NCBI RefSeq assembly: GCF_900182655.1
Contig: NZ_FXTC01000002.1
Coordinates: 310,001 to 374,000, forward strand
DNA: 64,000 nt
Reading direction: 5' to 3'
From: Chryseobacterium rhizoplanae
GTDB taxonomy: Bacteria; Bacteroidota; Bacteroidia; Flavobacteriales; Weeksellaceae
A program made the position numbers and the translations under genes. Positions 9,619-19,715 of this stretch are shown here, one piece after another; the first letter of the stretch is position 1; each line of letters starts with the position of its first letter. Under the pieces are notes generated by a model, which was given only the letters and a program-made list of their open reading frames with translations, was not told the DNA's origin and did no database searches.

Positions 9619-10590
9619 TTAGATTGAATTCTTTTTCATAAAATCAATAATTTCTGAGATATATCCAAAGGCAATCGCAACTACGGTATCAGCAGCACCG
9701 TAATATACTGTTACTTTATCTCCTTCCGTCAGTGCTGCACAAGGGAAAACAACGTTCGGCACATCTCCTGTCAGTTCATACAATTCAGCGGGAGCCAACA
9801 AATAAGGCTTCGTTCTGTACAATACTTTTGTAGGATCTTCAAGATCAAGCAAAGCTGCTCCCATTGAATATCTGAATCCTCTGCAGGTATTGATCACGCC
9901 ATGATAGAAAAGCAGCCATCCTTCCTCTGTTTTGATAGGAACGGGACCACCTCCGATCTTTGTACATTGCCATGCACTGTCTTCAAAAGGAGTTACTTTC
10001 ATCACGCAACGGTGTTCTCCCCAGTACTTCATATCAGGGCTATAGCTGATATAAATATCTCCGAAAGGAGTATGTCCGTTATCACTCGGACGGCTCAACA
10101 TCGCATATTTACCATTGATTTTCTCAGGGAACAAAACACCGTTTCTGTTGAATGGAAGAAAGGCATTTTCGCACTGAAAAAATTCTTTAAAATCAAAAGT
10201 ATACCCAATTCCGATGGTAGGACCATTGTATCCGTTACACCATGTGATCCAGTAGCGGTCTTCTATAAAAGTGACACGTGGATCGTATTTGTAATCGGAT
10301 TCAATCATGTCTGTATTTCCTGCCTGCATTTCAATAGGGTCATGATTGATATCCCAATTGATTCCGTCTTTACTGAAACCTGCAAAAATATTCATCTGTA
10401 CGGCCTTGTTGTCACAACGGAAGACTCCTGCAAATCCATCCTCAAAAGGGATTACTGCACTGTTGAATATACTGTTGGATGTTGGTATCGCATATCTGTT
10501 AATGATCGGGTTTTCGGAAAACCTCCACATGATATCATTGCAATCTTCCGGGCGATCCTGCCAGGGGATCATTACTGATTGAGCTGTCAT
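9619..10590 (-). CDS. GH130 beta-1,4-mannoside phosphorylase
   Basis: The 323-residue protein belongs to GH130, which phosphorolyses beta-1,4-mannosides to mannose-1-phosphate. Family features seen are [17 protein letters not shown], the [17 protein letters not shown] segment with the catalytic Asp, and [22 protein letters not shown]. No signal peptide is present, so it is cytosolic. In this N-glycan cluster the likely substrate is Man-beta-1,4-GlcNAc, the disaccharide left after endoglycosidase and alpha-mannosidase action. The adjacent MFS transporter would import it. Confidence 0.9.
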   Translation of the reverse strand: MTAQSVMIPWQDRPEDCNDIMWRFSENPIINRYAIPTSNSIFNSAVIPFEDGFAGVFRCDNKAVQMNIFAGFSKDGINWDINHDPIEMQAGNTDMIESDYKYDPRVTFIEDRYWITWCNGYNGPTIGIGYTFDFKEFFQCENAFLPFNRNGVLFPEKINGKYAMLSRPSDNGHTPFGDIYISYSPDMKYWGEHRCVMKVTPFEDSAWQCTKIGGGPVPIKTEEGWLLFYHGVINTCRGFRYSMGAALLDLEDPTKVLYRTKPYLLAPAELYELTGDVPNVVFPCAALTEGDKVTVYYGAADTVVAIAFGYISEIIDFMKKNSI

Positions 10591-10620
10591 AAAGTATTTT
10601 TTACTTTTTATTTTTAATTA

Positions 10621-11922
10621 TTATGAGTTGATTTGTTGTTCTTTCTGATTTTCCGGATAAGGGAAAGGAACGAATAAGGTGGCTAAAAAAGCAGGAATCG
10701 TAGCAATCAAGACCCAGATAAAGAACATTTTGTATCCAATCCAGTCACTGATCATTCCGCTGAACATTCCGGGAATCATCACACCAAGGTTCATAATTCC
10801 TGTTGCAAAAGCGTAATGGGCCGTTTTGTGTTTTCCGGGAGCAATCTGCTGCATCATGTAAAGCATCAGCCCTACAAAACCGAATCCGTAACCGAAATAT
10901 TCTACGACCACAGCAATTCCCACAGGCAAAAGATCTGATGGCTGATAATAAGCCAGTAATGCATATACCACAAATGGAATATTGAATGCACAGCACAGCC
11001 ATATCAAAGATCTTTTCAGTCCGCGGGCTGAGATAAAATATCCTGCCAGTACAGACCCTAAAATAAATGCCGCAGAACCGTATGTTCCATAAATAAGTCC
11101 GATATCGGAGGTCGATAGTCCCAATCCTCCTGAAGTTCTTGGAGCTTTAAAAAATAAAGGAGCTATTTTGATCGCAAATCCTTCTGCAAAACGATACAGA
11201 ATAATGAAGAGTATACACCACAGAATCTTCTTTTTGGTAAAGAAAGAGGTAATCACTTCCCATAATTCTTTACGAACATTTCCGGCATTTTTCTCTTCTT
11301 TATGTTCTTCTTTATTTTCTTTTGGCAGAATGAAATAGTGATAAATAGCCAATAGAAAAAACAGCAGTGCATAGATCACCATAATGATCATCCAGGCATT
11401 GGTAACTCCTTTTGTTTTTTCTAAAACACCTGCAAAATAAACGAGTGCGCCGCTACTGATAATCTTCGCCAGATTGTAAAAAGCGCCCTGCCAGCCGATA
11501 TATTTTGCCTGCTCTTTATTGGTAAGAAAGCCAATATACGTTCCGTCTGCCACCACATCATGGGTAGCTCCGCAAAATGCTATTACTGCAAAAAGGGCAA
11601 TACTATACTTGAAAAAATCATGCATCGGCAGACTTAAAGCCACTAATGCAAAGAGAATTCCTATGGCAAACTGAGTAAAAACAACAAAGAATTTTTTTGT
11701 TTTATAGATCTCCAGGAACGGACTCCAAAGTGGTTTTAATGTCCAGGAGAAAAGGATAAGGGCTGTCCAGAATGTAATCTGTGAATCCGAAACGCCCATA
11801 TCTTTATACATGATTCCTGAAACCGCATTAATGGTCACAAAGGGAACACCCATTGCAAAATATAATGTTGAAATCCAAAGAATTGGCTGGATCCGACGGG
11901 TTCCGGAGTTGTTTTTTCCCAT
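10621..11922 (-). CDS. MFS sugar transporter (probable Man-GlcNAc importer)
   Basis: A 433-residue polytopic protein with about 12 hydrophobic helices split by a charged central loop (KENKEEHKEEKN). The major facilitator fold resembles AmpG-like and sugar permeases. The frame is open to 11961, but MGKNNSGTRRIQP at 11922 is the better start because the upstream 13 residues are poorly protein-like. It sits between SusD and GH130, where N-glycan loci of other Bacteroidota carry the inner-membrane importer. The substrate is inferred from neighbours only. Confidence 0.8.
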   Translation of the reverse strand: MGKNNSGTRRIQPILWISTLYFAMGVPFVTINAVSGIMYKDMGVSDSQITFWTALILFSWTLKPLWSPFLEIYKTKKFFVVFTQFAIGILFALVALSLPMHDFFKYSIALFAVIAFCGATHDVVADGTYIGFLTNKEQAKYIGWQGAFYNLAKIISSGALVYFAGVLEKTKGVTNAWMIIMVIYALLFFLLAIYHYFILPKENKEEHKEEKNAGNVRKELWEVITSFFTKKKILWCILFIILYRFAEGFAIKIAPLFFKAPRTSGGLGLSTSDIGLIYGTYGSAAFILGSVLAGYFISARGLKRSLIWLCCAFNIPFVVYALLAYYQPSDLLPVGIAVVVEYFGYGFGFVGLMLYMMQQIAPGKHKTAHYAFATGIMNLGVMIPGMFSGMISDWIGYKMFFIWVLIATIPAFLATLFVPFPYPENQKEQQINS

Positions 11923-12096
11923 ATTTGAAAATAAGATTCTAAATAAAAGAGAACATCTCAAGGATTCATTCAGGCTAAAAAAAACGAAACTATAAATTTT
12001 TTGGAGATTCTACTTTATTCTCCCGCCTCAATGAATGTATCAAATAAAATCTGATATTGAGATGTCTCTTTACTGATGAGTGATTCTGAATATTTT

Positions 12097-13719
12097 TTAT
12101 TTCTTATCCCACCATAGCTTAGTGCCTCCGGTATCAGGTCCGTTAAGCATTTGTGCAGCCTGCTGGTAATTATAAAGTGAAGTCTTAGTATCAATAGTGA
12201 AAGGAATTCTTCTGATCATTGCTTCTGTACTGATCGCACCGCCACTATCATTTTTTCTTACTTTGAAAAGAACCGGATATCCTGTTCTTCTTTGCTCAGC
12301 CCATGCTTCTGGTCCGTTCGGATAAAGAGAAAGCCATTTCTGGGTAATAATTCTTTCTAATTTTCTTTCATTGGTATCCCCGTTATTCCATGCAATCGTA
12401 ATGGTACTTAACTGAGGGTTTCCAACAAGTACGTTATTATCTGCATTTTTCGGGTCAACATAAGGAGCTTCTGTAGAAGTATTATCGGCAAGATAAGCAG
12501 CAACATTAGCACTCTTTCCCCATTCTCCGAAAGATTGCTGAACTCCGGTTGTATAATTGGTTTGAATATCTCCAGCGCCTGCATATCCTCTCAAAGCAGC
12601 TTCAGCTTTCAGGAACCATGTTTCTGCAGCAGTGAATAATTTCATTTTACCATCGGTCCCGGAAAAATAATCTCCGTTGGCAGATTTTGCCTGTGGTTGT
12701 GAAAATCCTCCATACGTTGACTTACCATTTAATAAATCAATTCCCTGACGTATTCCTATGTACTTCCCTTGTAAACCTGGGTCAGATGCAGGAATAGCAT
12801 ATGCCGGAAGTCTTGGGTCATTATATCCGTTCATATAAGCCATCAAAGGTGCACCGATCAAACAGTCTCCCCATGAGTAGATAATAAAGCTCAATTCTGA
12901 TTGTCCTACACTTATTAAAGCGTTATCTGCATTATCAGTAATCAATCCTGCAGATGAAGCTAATGCCTCCTCAGCATATTGCTTAGATTTTGCCGGATCA
13001 GCATAGCTCATTCTCATGGCTAATCTCAGTTTTAATGAATTGGCAAGCTTAGCCCACTGCGCCATATTTCCGCCGTACACAAGGTCAGCTCTTTTTAATG
13101 CAGCTTTGTCACCTTCATTTCCTGTAGCAGGCATATTCTGAACTTTTTGCAAATCCGTAATAGCTACAGTAAGATCATTGATGAAATTTTGATAGGCTTG
13201 CTGCTGAGAATCAAAATCAGTTACCCCATTTGCATTGGGTGTTTCATATTTACTGTATACTACCGGACCATGATTGTCTGATACTCTTGCTGCAGTGATT
13301 ACCTTTAAAATCTTTTTAACAGCAAATGTCCCTGTAAAGTCTATTCCAGGATAGAAATTTTTAGCAGCATTATCGATGATGATAGAATAGTTGAAAATAT
13401 CCTGTTGTCTGGCAATAATCCTGTTATTCCATCCATCCATCATAAAATAAGTTGTATTGTTCTTTCCTCCATTAAACTGAGTTGCCGTACTGAACATACC
13501 ACTAAACATATCTGCACTTAGATTGGGATAGAGCTGATAATCTGACTGAAGACCTCTTTGAAGAGATTTTAAAGGATTAACAACCGCGTTATAATCTGCG
13601 TACATGTTTTCAGGATTCCCCAGCTTTTCCTGGTTATACTGATCTAGATCACTGCATCCGGAAGCAGCCATTAAGACTGCTGCACCCAATACCAGTGTTT
13701 TAATATTATTGAATTTCAT
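12097..13719 (-). CDS. SusD/RagB-type glycan-binding lipoprotein
   Basis: The 540-residue protein starts with a lipoprotein signal ending in the lipobox AASGC (C22) followed by S-D-L-D, which fits surface export of Bacteroidota lipoproteins. It has the TPR-rich SusD_2-like pattern (KRADLVYGGNMAQWAKLANSL, KAEAALRGY, WNNGDTNERKLERIITQKW). It is 10 bp downstream of the SusC gene and forms with it the outer-membrane pedal-bin importer for N-glycan fragments. Confidence 0.93.
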   Translation of the reverse strand: MKFNNIKTLVLGAAVLMAASGCSDLDQYNQEKLGNPENMYADYNAVVNPLKSLQRGLQSDYQLYPNLSADMFSGMFSTATQFNGGKNNTTYFMMDGWNNRIIARQQDIFNYSIIIDNAAKNFYPGIDFTGTFAVKKILKVITAARVSDNHGPVVYSKYETPNANGVTDFDSQQQAYQNFINDLTVAITDLQKVQNMPATGNEGDKAALKRADLVYGGNMAQWAKLANSLKLRLAMRMSYADPAKSKQYAEEALASSAGLITDNADNALISVGQSELSFIIYSWGDCLIGAPLMAYMNGYNDPRLPAYAIPASDPGLQGKYIGIRQGIDLLNGKSTYGGFSQPQAKSANGDYFSGTDGKMKLFTAAETWFLKAEAALRGYAGAGDIQTNYTTGVQQSFGEWGKSANVAAYLADNTSTEAPYVDPKNADNNVLVGNPQLSTITIAWNNGDTNERKLERIITQKWLSLYPNGPEAWAEQRRTGYPVLFKVRKNDSGGAISTEAMIRRIPFTIDTKTSLYNYQQAAQMLNGPDTGGTKLWWDKK

Positions 13720-13729
13720 TTTCGTTAAA

Positions 13730-16693
13730 TTAGAAGTTAGCCTTTAATGATAGTCCTATTGATCGGGTAACCGGAAGTCCAAATGAATCAACTCCTACCC
13801 CACCCGGTGTATTTCCTGATACCTGCTCCGGATCAAACGGTGCTTTTTTGTAAAAGAAGAATAAATTGGTTCCTACTAAGCTTACCGTTGCATTTCTCAT
13901 ATATTTTGATTGAATATCAAAGCTATATGAAATAGATGCCTGACGTAGACGTACAGTTGTTGCACTGTACATATAGGCTTCGTCAATTCCTGTTCCGATA
14001 CCACCAGCACCACCCGTTCTCTTATAATATGCTTTTGCATCAGTAACTCCGTTATAAGCCTGTCCTGCCAAAGGTGTACCTGGAGCATATACTGCGTTTG
14101 GAACGGATACTCCGCCAGCGTCTCTTGCATCAGCAGTCGCCTGGCTTACTCCATATAAATCATTTGCTTTCTCTGTAAGAGACAATACTTTACCTCCGAA
14201 TTTACCATCAATAAGGAAAGATATTCCCAGTTTACCAATATTAAAAGAGTTATTAAAACCTAGAATAAACTTAGGGTTTGGATTACCCAAATATTGAGGA
14301 TCACCTGTAGTAGCTAATGGAACTCCATTTTCATCTACTAAAATACGTCCCTGATCATCTCTTTTGAATTTAACCCCATAAAGGTCTCCAAAAGATCCTC
14401 CCAGTCTCAGTTTTGTAAAATCTCCTCCACCCGTTAATGAGAAAAGCTGGTTTTCGGGTATAGATAAACCTGATGGAAATAATTCAACAATTGTATTTTT
14501 GTTCGCTGAGGCATTCACTGTAGTTGTCCAGCCAAACTTTTCTGTACCAAAAACTTTGTATGACAAAGAGGCTTCAAAACCTGTATTGCGTATTTTACCT
14601 GCATTAATATAATATGACCCTGATGGAATCCCTCCAAAGTTAGAGCCTATAGTAGTCTCCAGCAATTGATTGCTGGCATTAGAGTTATAATAGGTAAGAT
14701 CAAAATTTAATCTGTTGCTAAACATTCTCAGCTCAGTTCCTGCCTCAAAAGTTTTATTAAGTTCCGGGCGTGGAATAAGATCTGGTCGGCTGGTTACGAA
14801 TGAACTTTTTGGATATACAATACTTCCCGCATCTACTCCATAAGAATATGCATTATAATAGGCTACCATCGCATTAGAAATATTGGCTGGCAATCCTAAA
14901 CCAACAGTTGCATAAGACCCTCTTACTTTCCAGAAATTGATCACTTCCGGAAGTTTAAAGATAGATGATAAGATTGCATTAGCTCCTACAGACTCATAAT
15001 CAAATCCGCTTCTTCCTGTTAATGCTAAAGTAGAATCCCAGTCATTTCTAAAGGTCATATCTACATAAAACATATTCTTATATCCTACTGAAGCACTTGC
15101 AAAAACCGATCGCACCTGTTTTTTCAAATTCCAGTAGTTATTATGATATCCATCTCCCGGGCTTCGGTCTACATTCCATTGCAGGTTGTTTATTGCAAAC
15201 AAATTAGGAATGGACAGATAAGCATTATCAATTTGCGTTACTTTATTGCTCGTCGTATTCACACTTCCTCCAACGGTAAAGTCTAAAGAAATTGATTCGC
15301 TTAATTTTGGACTACCAATCAACAAAACGTCACCATAGGTAGATGAATTTTCATATACATTTTTAAGCATTCTTCCATTAATTCCTTGTTGCACAGCCAA
15401 TAAAGAAGGCGCTGAGTAAGCAGAAATATCACGCTGGCTGTCTGAACTATTCCAGCTATAGTTTCCTCTTACTCGTGCTGTCAACCATGGATTGATCTGA
15501 TAAGATAACGAAACGGCGCTGTATGCATTTTTATTTTTAACAGTAACCGGGTTTCTGTTTAAAATCCAATATGGGTTTTGCGTTTCCGGGTTTCCTTTGA
15601 AGCTTCCGTCAGGCTTTACTTCCCACCAATTTTGTGCAGGTAAAAGTCTCTTTTTATCTATGAAAGAATAATTGTCAGGTCCGTATTGATCAAAATCTAC
15701 TCCTCTTGGCAGCCAATACAAACTCGTTAAAGGTGAGAAAGAAGCTCCTGGTGTTTGTCTGTTTTTACTGTCCTGCAGGGAGCCAATGAAGTTAGCATCC
15801 AATGTCAGTTTATCATCCAGAAATTTACTTGAGTTTCTAAAAGAGACATTATACTGATCAAAATAAGACATTGGGATCACCCCTTTATTGGTAGTATTTC
15901 CAATGGAAAAATAGTTGGTTGATTTTTCGTTTCCTGACTGGAAAGAAAGGCTGTTTACCCATGTTGTTCCGGTTTGAAGAAAATCTTTAAGATAGTCTTT
16001 TGAAGCACCTTTTGCCCCCCAGCTCTCAATATTATTTCCTGGAGATTGAGTAGGATCAGATGGATCATAAGATAAATAACTATGCTGCAATTTTGGCAGA
16101 CTATAAGCTCTTTCTGCCGTTAAACTAGTGCTGTAAGCGATAGAGCTCTTACCTATTTTCCCTTTTCTTGTAGTAATCAGAATAGCTCCGTTTCCACCTG
16201 CGGAACCGTATAATGCGGATGCTGAAGCTCCTTTCAGGAAGTTAATACTTTCAATATCATCTGGATTGATGGAACTTAATACATCACCAGGATCCGGCAT
16301 ATTAGCATATTGACTTATATCTGTAGATTTTCCTGTTCCATTGATAATTGGAATTCCATCCACTACATACAATGGCTGGCTGTTTGATACAGATTTATTC
16401 CCTCTCATGATCACCCTTACGGAGCTACCTACACCATTGGTTCTGTTGATCTGTACGTTGGAAACTTTTCCATTGATCGAATTTAATAGATTGGGAGTTT
16501 TCACTTCTGTAAGCTCATCCCCACCAATCTGCTGACTGGAATACGTCAAAGAGCGGGCCTGCCTTTTTATCCCCAAAGAGGTGACTACGACCTCCTCAAT
16601 ACTGTTTGTCTTCGTAGTGTCGGCCGATTTTTTCTCCTGTGCATTCGCAGAAAGTGAAAAAACGAACAGAACAGGTATAACTGCTTTTCTCAT
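13730..16693 (-). CDS. SusC/RagA-type TonB-dependent outer-membrane transporter
   Basis: The 987-residue protein has a signal peptide (about 1-18), a TonB-box-like EEVVVTSLG at about 33-41, a plug domain with LYVVDGIPI and GASASALYGSAGGNGAILITTRKGK, and a long beta-barrel ending with an aromatic residue (KANF). The N-terminal carboxypeptidase-D-like extension common to SusC proteins is missing. It is the first gene of the N-glycan operon and is paired with the SusD gene 10 bp downstream. Confidence 0.95.
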   Translation of the reverse strand: MRKAVIPVLFVFSLSANAQEKKSADTTKTNSIEEVVVTSLGIKRQARSLTYSSQQIGGDELTEVKTPNLLNSINGKVSNVQINRTNGVGSSVRVIMRGNKSVSNSQPLYVVDGIPIINGTGKSTDISQYANMPDPGDVLSSINPDDIESINFLKGASASALYGSAGGNGAILITTRKGKIGKSSIAYSTSLTAERAYSLPKLQHSYLSYDPSDPTQSPGNNIESWGAKGASKDYLKDFLQTGTTWVNSLSFQSGNEKSTNYFSIGNTTNKGVIPMSYFDQYNVSFRNSSKFLDDKLTLDANFIGSLQDSKNRQTPGASFSPLTSLYWLPRGVDFDQYGPDNYSFIDKKRLLPAQNWWEVKPDGSFKGNPETQNPYWILNRNPVTVKNKNAYSAVSLSYQINPWLTARVRGNYSWNSSDSQRDISAYSAPSLLAVQQGINGRMLKNVYENSSTYGDVLLIGSPKLSESISLDFTVGGSVNTTSNKVTQIDNAYLSIPNLFAINNLQWNVDRSPGDGYHNNYWNLKKQVRSVFASASVGYKNMFYVDMTFRNDWDSTLALTGRSGFDYESVGANAILSSIFKLPEVINFWKVRGSYATVGLGLPANISNAMVAYYNAYSYGVDAGSIVYPKSSFVTSRPDLIPRPELNKTFEAGTELRMFSNRLNFDLTYYNSNASNQLLETTIGSNFGGIPSGSYYINAGKIRNTGFEASLSYKVFGTEKFGWTTTVNASANKNTIVELFPSGLSIPENQLFSLTGGGDFTKLRLGGSFGDLYGVKFKRDDQGRILVDENGVPLATTGDPQYLGNPNPKFILGFNNSFNIGKLGISFLIDGKFGGKVLSLTEKANDLYGVSQATADARDAGGVSVPNAVYAPGTPLAGQAYNGVTDAKAYYKRTGGAGGIGTGIDEAYMYSATTVRLRQASISYSFDIQSKYMRNATVSLVGTNLFFFYKKAPFDPEQVSGNTPGGVGVDSFGLPVTRSIGLSLKANF

Positions 16694-17081
16694 AAGGTAT
16701 AGATTCGTTAGATTTAATTGAGAATCAATTACATTGCTTTATTTTTCAATACAAAAAAAATTATTGTTTTTTCAGCAAAATTTTACCGTTTATGTATTAA
16801 ATTATTTAAAGTTTTGTTAAGATTTAATTCACATTCACAAATCTAAATTTTGTAACCAGTCTGATATAATACTATTTTATCATAAAACGATATTATTTTT
16901 TCAGCAATTTTATTTTAAACCCATTAAACCACTATATATCAGCAAAATACACCATATAAAAAACAATCAAAAAAAGAGGATTTATCGTCATTTTTAACAA
17001 AAAATATTCCGGATGTGGATACCCGGATTTTTATTTTGTTTTAAATTAATTATACAGAAAAAAGTGAATTTCAAAAGCGCA
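16694..17081. other. Intergenic region upstream of susC
   Basis: This AT-rich 388-bp spacer holds no credible gene. The only promoter-like match found on the minus strand is TAGATTTG at 16845-16838, a TAnnTTTG box that would give susC an untranslated leader of about 140 nt. No clear operator palindrome was recognised. Confidence 0.4.
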
Positions 17082-17960
17082 TTATTCAATTTTTTTCACT
17101 CCTTTAAATTGTTCCTTAAATTCAGTTGGAGTTGTCTTTTTGATGGACTTAAATACTTTATTGAAATTGGCGATATTATTAAAGCCTGCTTCAAAAGCAA
17201 TTTCAAAAACGGTAAGATTTTTTTCCATCAGCCAGCGTGCAGCATAGCTGATTCTTATTTCATTAAGATAATTAATGAAAGTCTTCCCTGTTCTTTTTTT
17301 AATGAATCTGTTGAATGTTACATTGCTCATATTTACCATAGAAGCCACTTTATCCAGCGTAATCTTATTTTCAAAATTTTTATGAACAAAATCGTGGATA
17401 ATCTTCATTTTATCATTATCAGCAAAGGTCTCAAGCTCAATACTGTATGATGACAAAAGTGTTTTATTTTCAGCAATTGCCAGTTCATTCAGAATCTTCA
17501 TAATTTCTATAAAAGATTCAAAACTGTTCATCTTAGACAAATTGAGAAACGAATCTTTTAGTTTTTCAGCTGTTTCGGAAGAAAAAAGAATCCCTCTGAT
17601 AGAGTCTTTCATCAGATTGTTGATGGGCTTCAGAATATTTTTCTCCATGAGCGACTGCTGAAAGAAATCCTGATTAAATTGTATTGTTATTTCGTGGGTT
17701 TTCCTGTTTTTGCATCTGTAATTCGCCCAACAATGTGGTAAATTTGGTCCTACCAATACCAGTTCTATATTCCCGATTTCTCCGGTGTGATCTCCTACCA
17801 TTCTGCGGTAACCCTTCCCTTTGTAGATAAAGTTGATTTCAATTTCCGGATGATAGTGATACGGAAAGTCGAATGACGCTTTGATCCTGTCAAACACGAG
17901 AAAACTGTCCTCAGGAGATAGTGGAGTTATTTCTCTCAGAATATTTTCTAGTTCGCTCAT
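17082..17960 (-). CDS. AraC family transcriptional regulator, cupin sensor
   Basis: The 292-residue protein has an N-terminal cupin-like sensor (PYHYHPEIEINFIYKGKGYRRMVGD, residues about 34-58) and a C-terminal double helix-turn-helix of AraC type (ITLDKVASMVNMSNVTFNRFIKKRTG, then FEIAFEAGFNNIANFNKVFKSIKKTTPTEFKE). It lies upstream of susC in the same orientation, separated by 388 bp, so it has its own transcript. It is the best candidate regulator of the N-glycan locus, although most SusCD loci use other regulator types. Confidence 0.88.
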   Translation of the reverse strand: MSELENILREITPLSPEDSFLVFDRIKASFDFPYHYHPEIEINFIYKGKGYRRMVGDHTGEIGNIELVLVGPNLPHCWANYRCKNRKTHEITIQFNQDFFQQSLMEKNILKPINNLMKDSIRGILFSSETAEKLKDSFLNLSKMNSFESFIEIMKILNELAIAENKTLLSSYSIELETFADNDKMKIIHDFVHKNFENKITLDKVASMVNMSNVTFNRFIKKRTGKTFINYLNEIRISYAARWLMEKNLTVFEIAFEAGFNNIANFNKVFKSIKKTTPTEFKEQFKGVKKIE

Positions 17961-18160
17961 ACAGGCAGTTATGAAAAAAAGTTAATACGATTAGATCACA
18001 ATACAAATCTTTGTAAAATTGATAAAATAATATCAATGTAAAAACATATTTCCAATTTATTTTATTCCAATTTTATATGTCAGACATCAGAAATTTGGGT
18101 TTCAATAATTTAATACAGCTTAAATCATGCTTTTTTGTATCTTTAAACTAAAGTTAAGGT

Positions 18161-19027
18161 ATGCCGCAACAGCTTGTTTTTGAAGATCACTATAAAAAAC
18201 TCGGATTGGAAATATTTTCAGAAGAAAATCTGGAGAATTTTAACGGGAATCGTTTCAGAACTGATATCAAAGTATTTTTCATTCCTTCAGGATACGAACT
18301 TACGGTAGACTTTAATCATTATAAGACAAAGAAACCTTCACTTTTTTTCCTGACTAACCAGCATCTAAGCATCCAAAAAGGAAAAGATGAATCTATCCTT
18401 CTTTTCTACAACCGCGATTTTTATTGCATCCAGATTCATGATAAAGAAGTAGCCTGCGATGGGCTTCTTTTTCATAATGTATTTGAAATTCCCTTTGTAG
18501 AGCTTGACCCTTCCGAAACCACTCTTATAAAAGACCTCTTTCAGAATATTAAAGATGAGCTTGAATGGAAAGATTCCTCTGCCGAGGAAATGATCAGAAC
18601 GTATGTAAAACAGATCATCATCCGGGCTACCCGAAAATGGAAAAAACAGAATTTAGATAATGAAACACTCAGAATACCAGGTAATGAACTGGATATTTTC
18701 AGAGATTTCAGCAGACATCTGGAAATTCATTTCAGAGAAAAACATAATGTGGCAGAGTATGCAGATCTGCTTCACATTGCCCCAAAGACCTTAACACATA
18801 AGTTTAAAAATTTAAATCTGGATTCTCCCAATCAGTTTATCATTAACAGAATTTTATTAGAAGCAAAAAGGTTACTATTCTATACAGATAAACCTGTAAA
18901 AGAAATTGCTTATGATCTGGGCTATGAAGATCCCGCCTATTTCAACCGTCTTTTTACCAACAAAACAGGAAATACACCTGCTAATTTTAAGAAAAACTAC
19001 TCCTCGGGAAAAAAGTACAATATTTAA
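18161..19027 (+). CDS. AraC family transcriptional regulator
   Basis: A 288-residue protein with an N-terminal ligand-binding-like half and a C-terminal AraC helix-turn-helix (HNVAEYADLLHIAPKTLTHKFKNL, then PVKEIAYDLGYEDPAYFNRLFTNKTGNTPANFKKNY). It is divergent from the other AraC gene. An OsmC gene follows 86 bp downstream with its own promoter. A TAtcTTTA -7-like box precedes it at 18138-18145. Target genes are unknown. Confidence 0.87.
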   Translation: MPQQLVFEDHYKKLGLEIFSEENLENFNGNRFRTDIKVFFIPSGYELTVDFNHYKTKKPSLFFLTNQHLSIQKGKDESILLFYNRDFYCIQIHDKEVACDGLLFHNVFEIPFVELDPSETTLIKDLFQNIKDELEWKDSSAEEMIRTYVKQIIIRATRKWKKQNLDNETLRIPGNELDIFRDFSRHLEIHFREKHNVAEYADLLHIAPKTLTHKFKNLNLDSPNQFIINRILLEAKRLLFYTDKPVKEIAYDLGYEDPAYFNRLFTNKTGNTPANFKKNYSSGKKYNI

Positions 19028-19040
19028 GTCTTTTTATCTA

Positions 19041-19071
19041 TTGAATATGCTATTCCGCAGATATATCTTTG
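19041..19071 (+). promoter_or_regulatory. Promoter of the OsmC gene
   Basis: TTG at 19041-19043, a 20-bp spacer and TATCTTTG at 19064-19071 match the Bacteroidota -33/-7 pattern. The ATG follows at 19114. Confidence 0.65.
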
Positions 19072-19113
19072 TATCATCAAAATCAAACAACATTAAATAC
19101 AAAAACAAACATT

Positions 19114-19533
19114 ATGAGACGTAACGCAACAGCCGTTTGGAACGGTACCATCAAAGAAGGTAAAGGACACTTAACTACTCAGAGCACAACTTTAAATCAA
19201 ACTCAATATTCTTTCAACAGCCGTTTCGCGGATGGTGTAGGAACAAATCCTGAGGAATTACTGGCAGCAGCTCATGCCGGATGTTTTACCATGAAACTAG
19301 ATGCAGAGCTTTCACAGGCAGGATATAATCCTGAAGAGTTAAAAACAACTTCAGTAATCACTCTTGATCCTAATATCGGAAAGATTACAAAATCTGAGTT
19401 GACTTTAACGGCAAAAGTTCCGGGAATCTCAGAAGAAGAATTCCAGAAATTTGCTAAAATTGCTGAAGAAGGATGTCCGGTAAGTGCAGCATTCAACTTT
19501 GAAATTACATTGAATGCTACTTTGGAAAATTAA
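19114..19533 (+). CDS. OsmC family peroxidase-like protein
   Basis: A 139-residue OsmC/Ohr-fold protein with the two conserved cysteines of hydroperoxide-reducing family members in HAGCFTMKLDAEL and EEGCPVSAAF. The frame is open from 19069, but the -7 box ends at 19071, so MRRNATAVWNGT at 19114 must be the start. This matches the usual family N-terminus. It probably reduces organic hydroperoxides in the cytosol. Confidence 0.9.
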   Translation: MRRNATAVWNGTIKEGKGHLTTQSTTLNQTQYSFNSRFADGVGTNPEELLAAAHAGCFTMKLDAELSQAGYNPEELKTTSVITLDPNIGKITKSELTLTAKVPGISEEEFQKFAKIAEEGCPVSAAFNFEITLNATLEN

Positions 19534-19547
19534 AATTCAAAGCATTT

Positions 19548-19617
19548 ATATCAATAGGAACGGGCTTTAGCCCGTTTTTTATTTTAAAAACAATCCTATT
19601 GGCTTTAGCCAAAACTT
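19548..19617. repeat. Dispersed palindromic repeat (GGGCTTTAGCCC family), also terminator
   Basis: ACGGGCTTTAGCCCGT at 19560-19575 is followed by a T run and then by TTGGCTTTAGCCAA at 19599-19612. An inverted, partly expanded copy lies at 33107-33196. The first hairpin with its T run likely terminates the osmC transcript. Confidence 0.7.
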
Positions 19618-19655
19618 AAACCTCCTAAAAATCTGTAATTGGTAAATTTTAAAAT

Positions 19656-19689
19656 AAAATATACCGAGTGGTATATTTTTGTATATTTG
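19656..19689 (+). promoter_or_regulatory. TetR operator overlapping the promoter of the TetR-thiolase operon
   Basis: AAAATATACC and GGTATATTTT form a perfect 10-bp inverted repeat with a GAGT spacer at 19656-19679. The -7 box TATATTTG lies at 19682-19689, 26 bp before the tetR ATG. A repressor bound here would cover the promoter, so autoregulation by the adjacent TetR protein is the natural reading. Confidence 0.8.
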
Positions 19690-19715
19690 CATATCATTTA
19701 ATCATTACATTAATA

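Noticed and set aside
9901..10578. 225-codon plus-strand open frame opposite the GH130 gene
   Set aside because: It is the antisense shadow of a well-supported GH130 gene and its translation has no protein-like pattern or start context.
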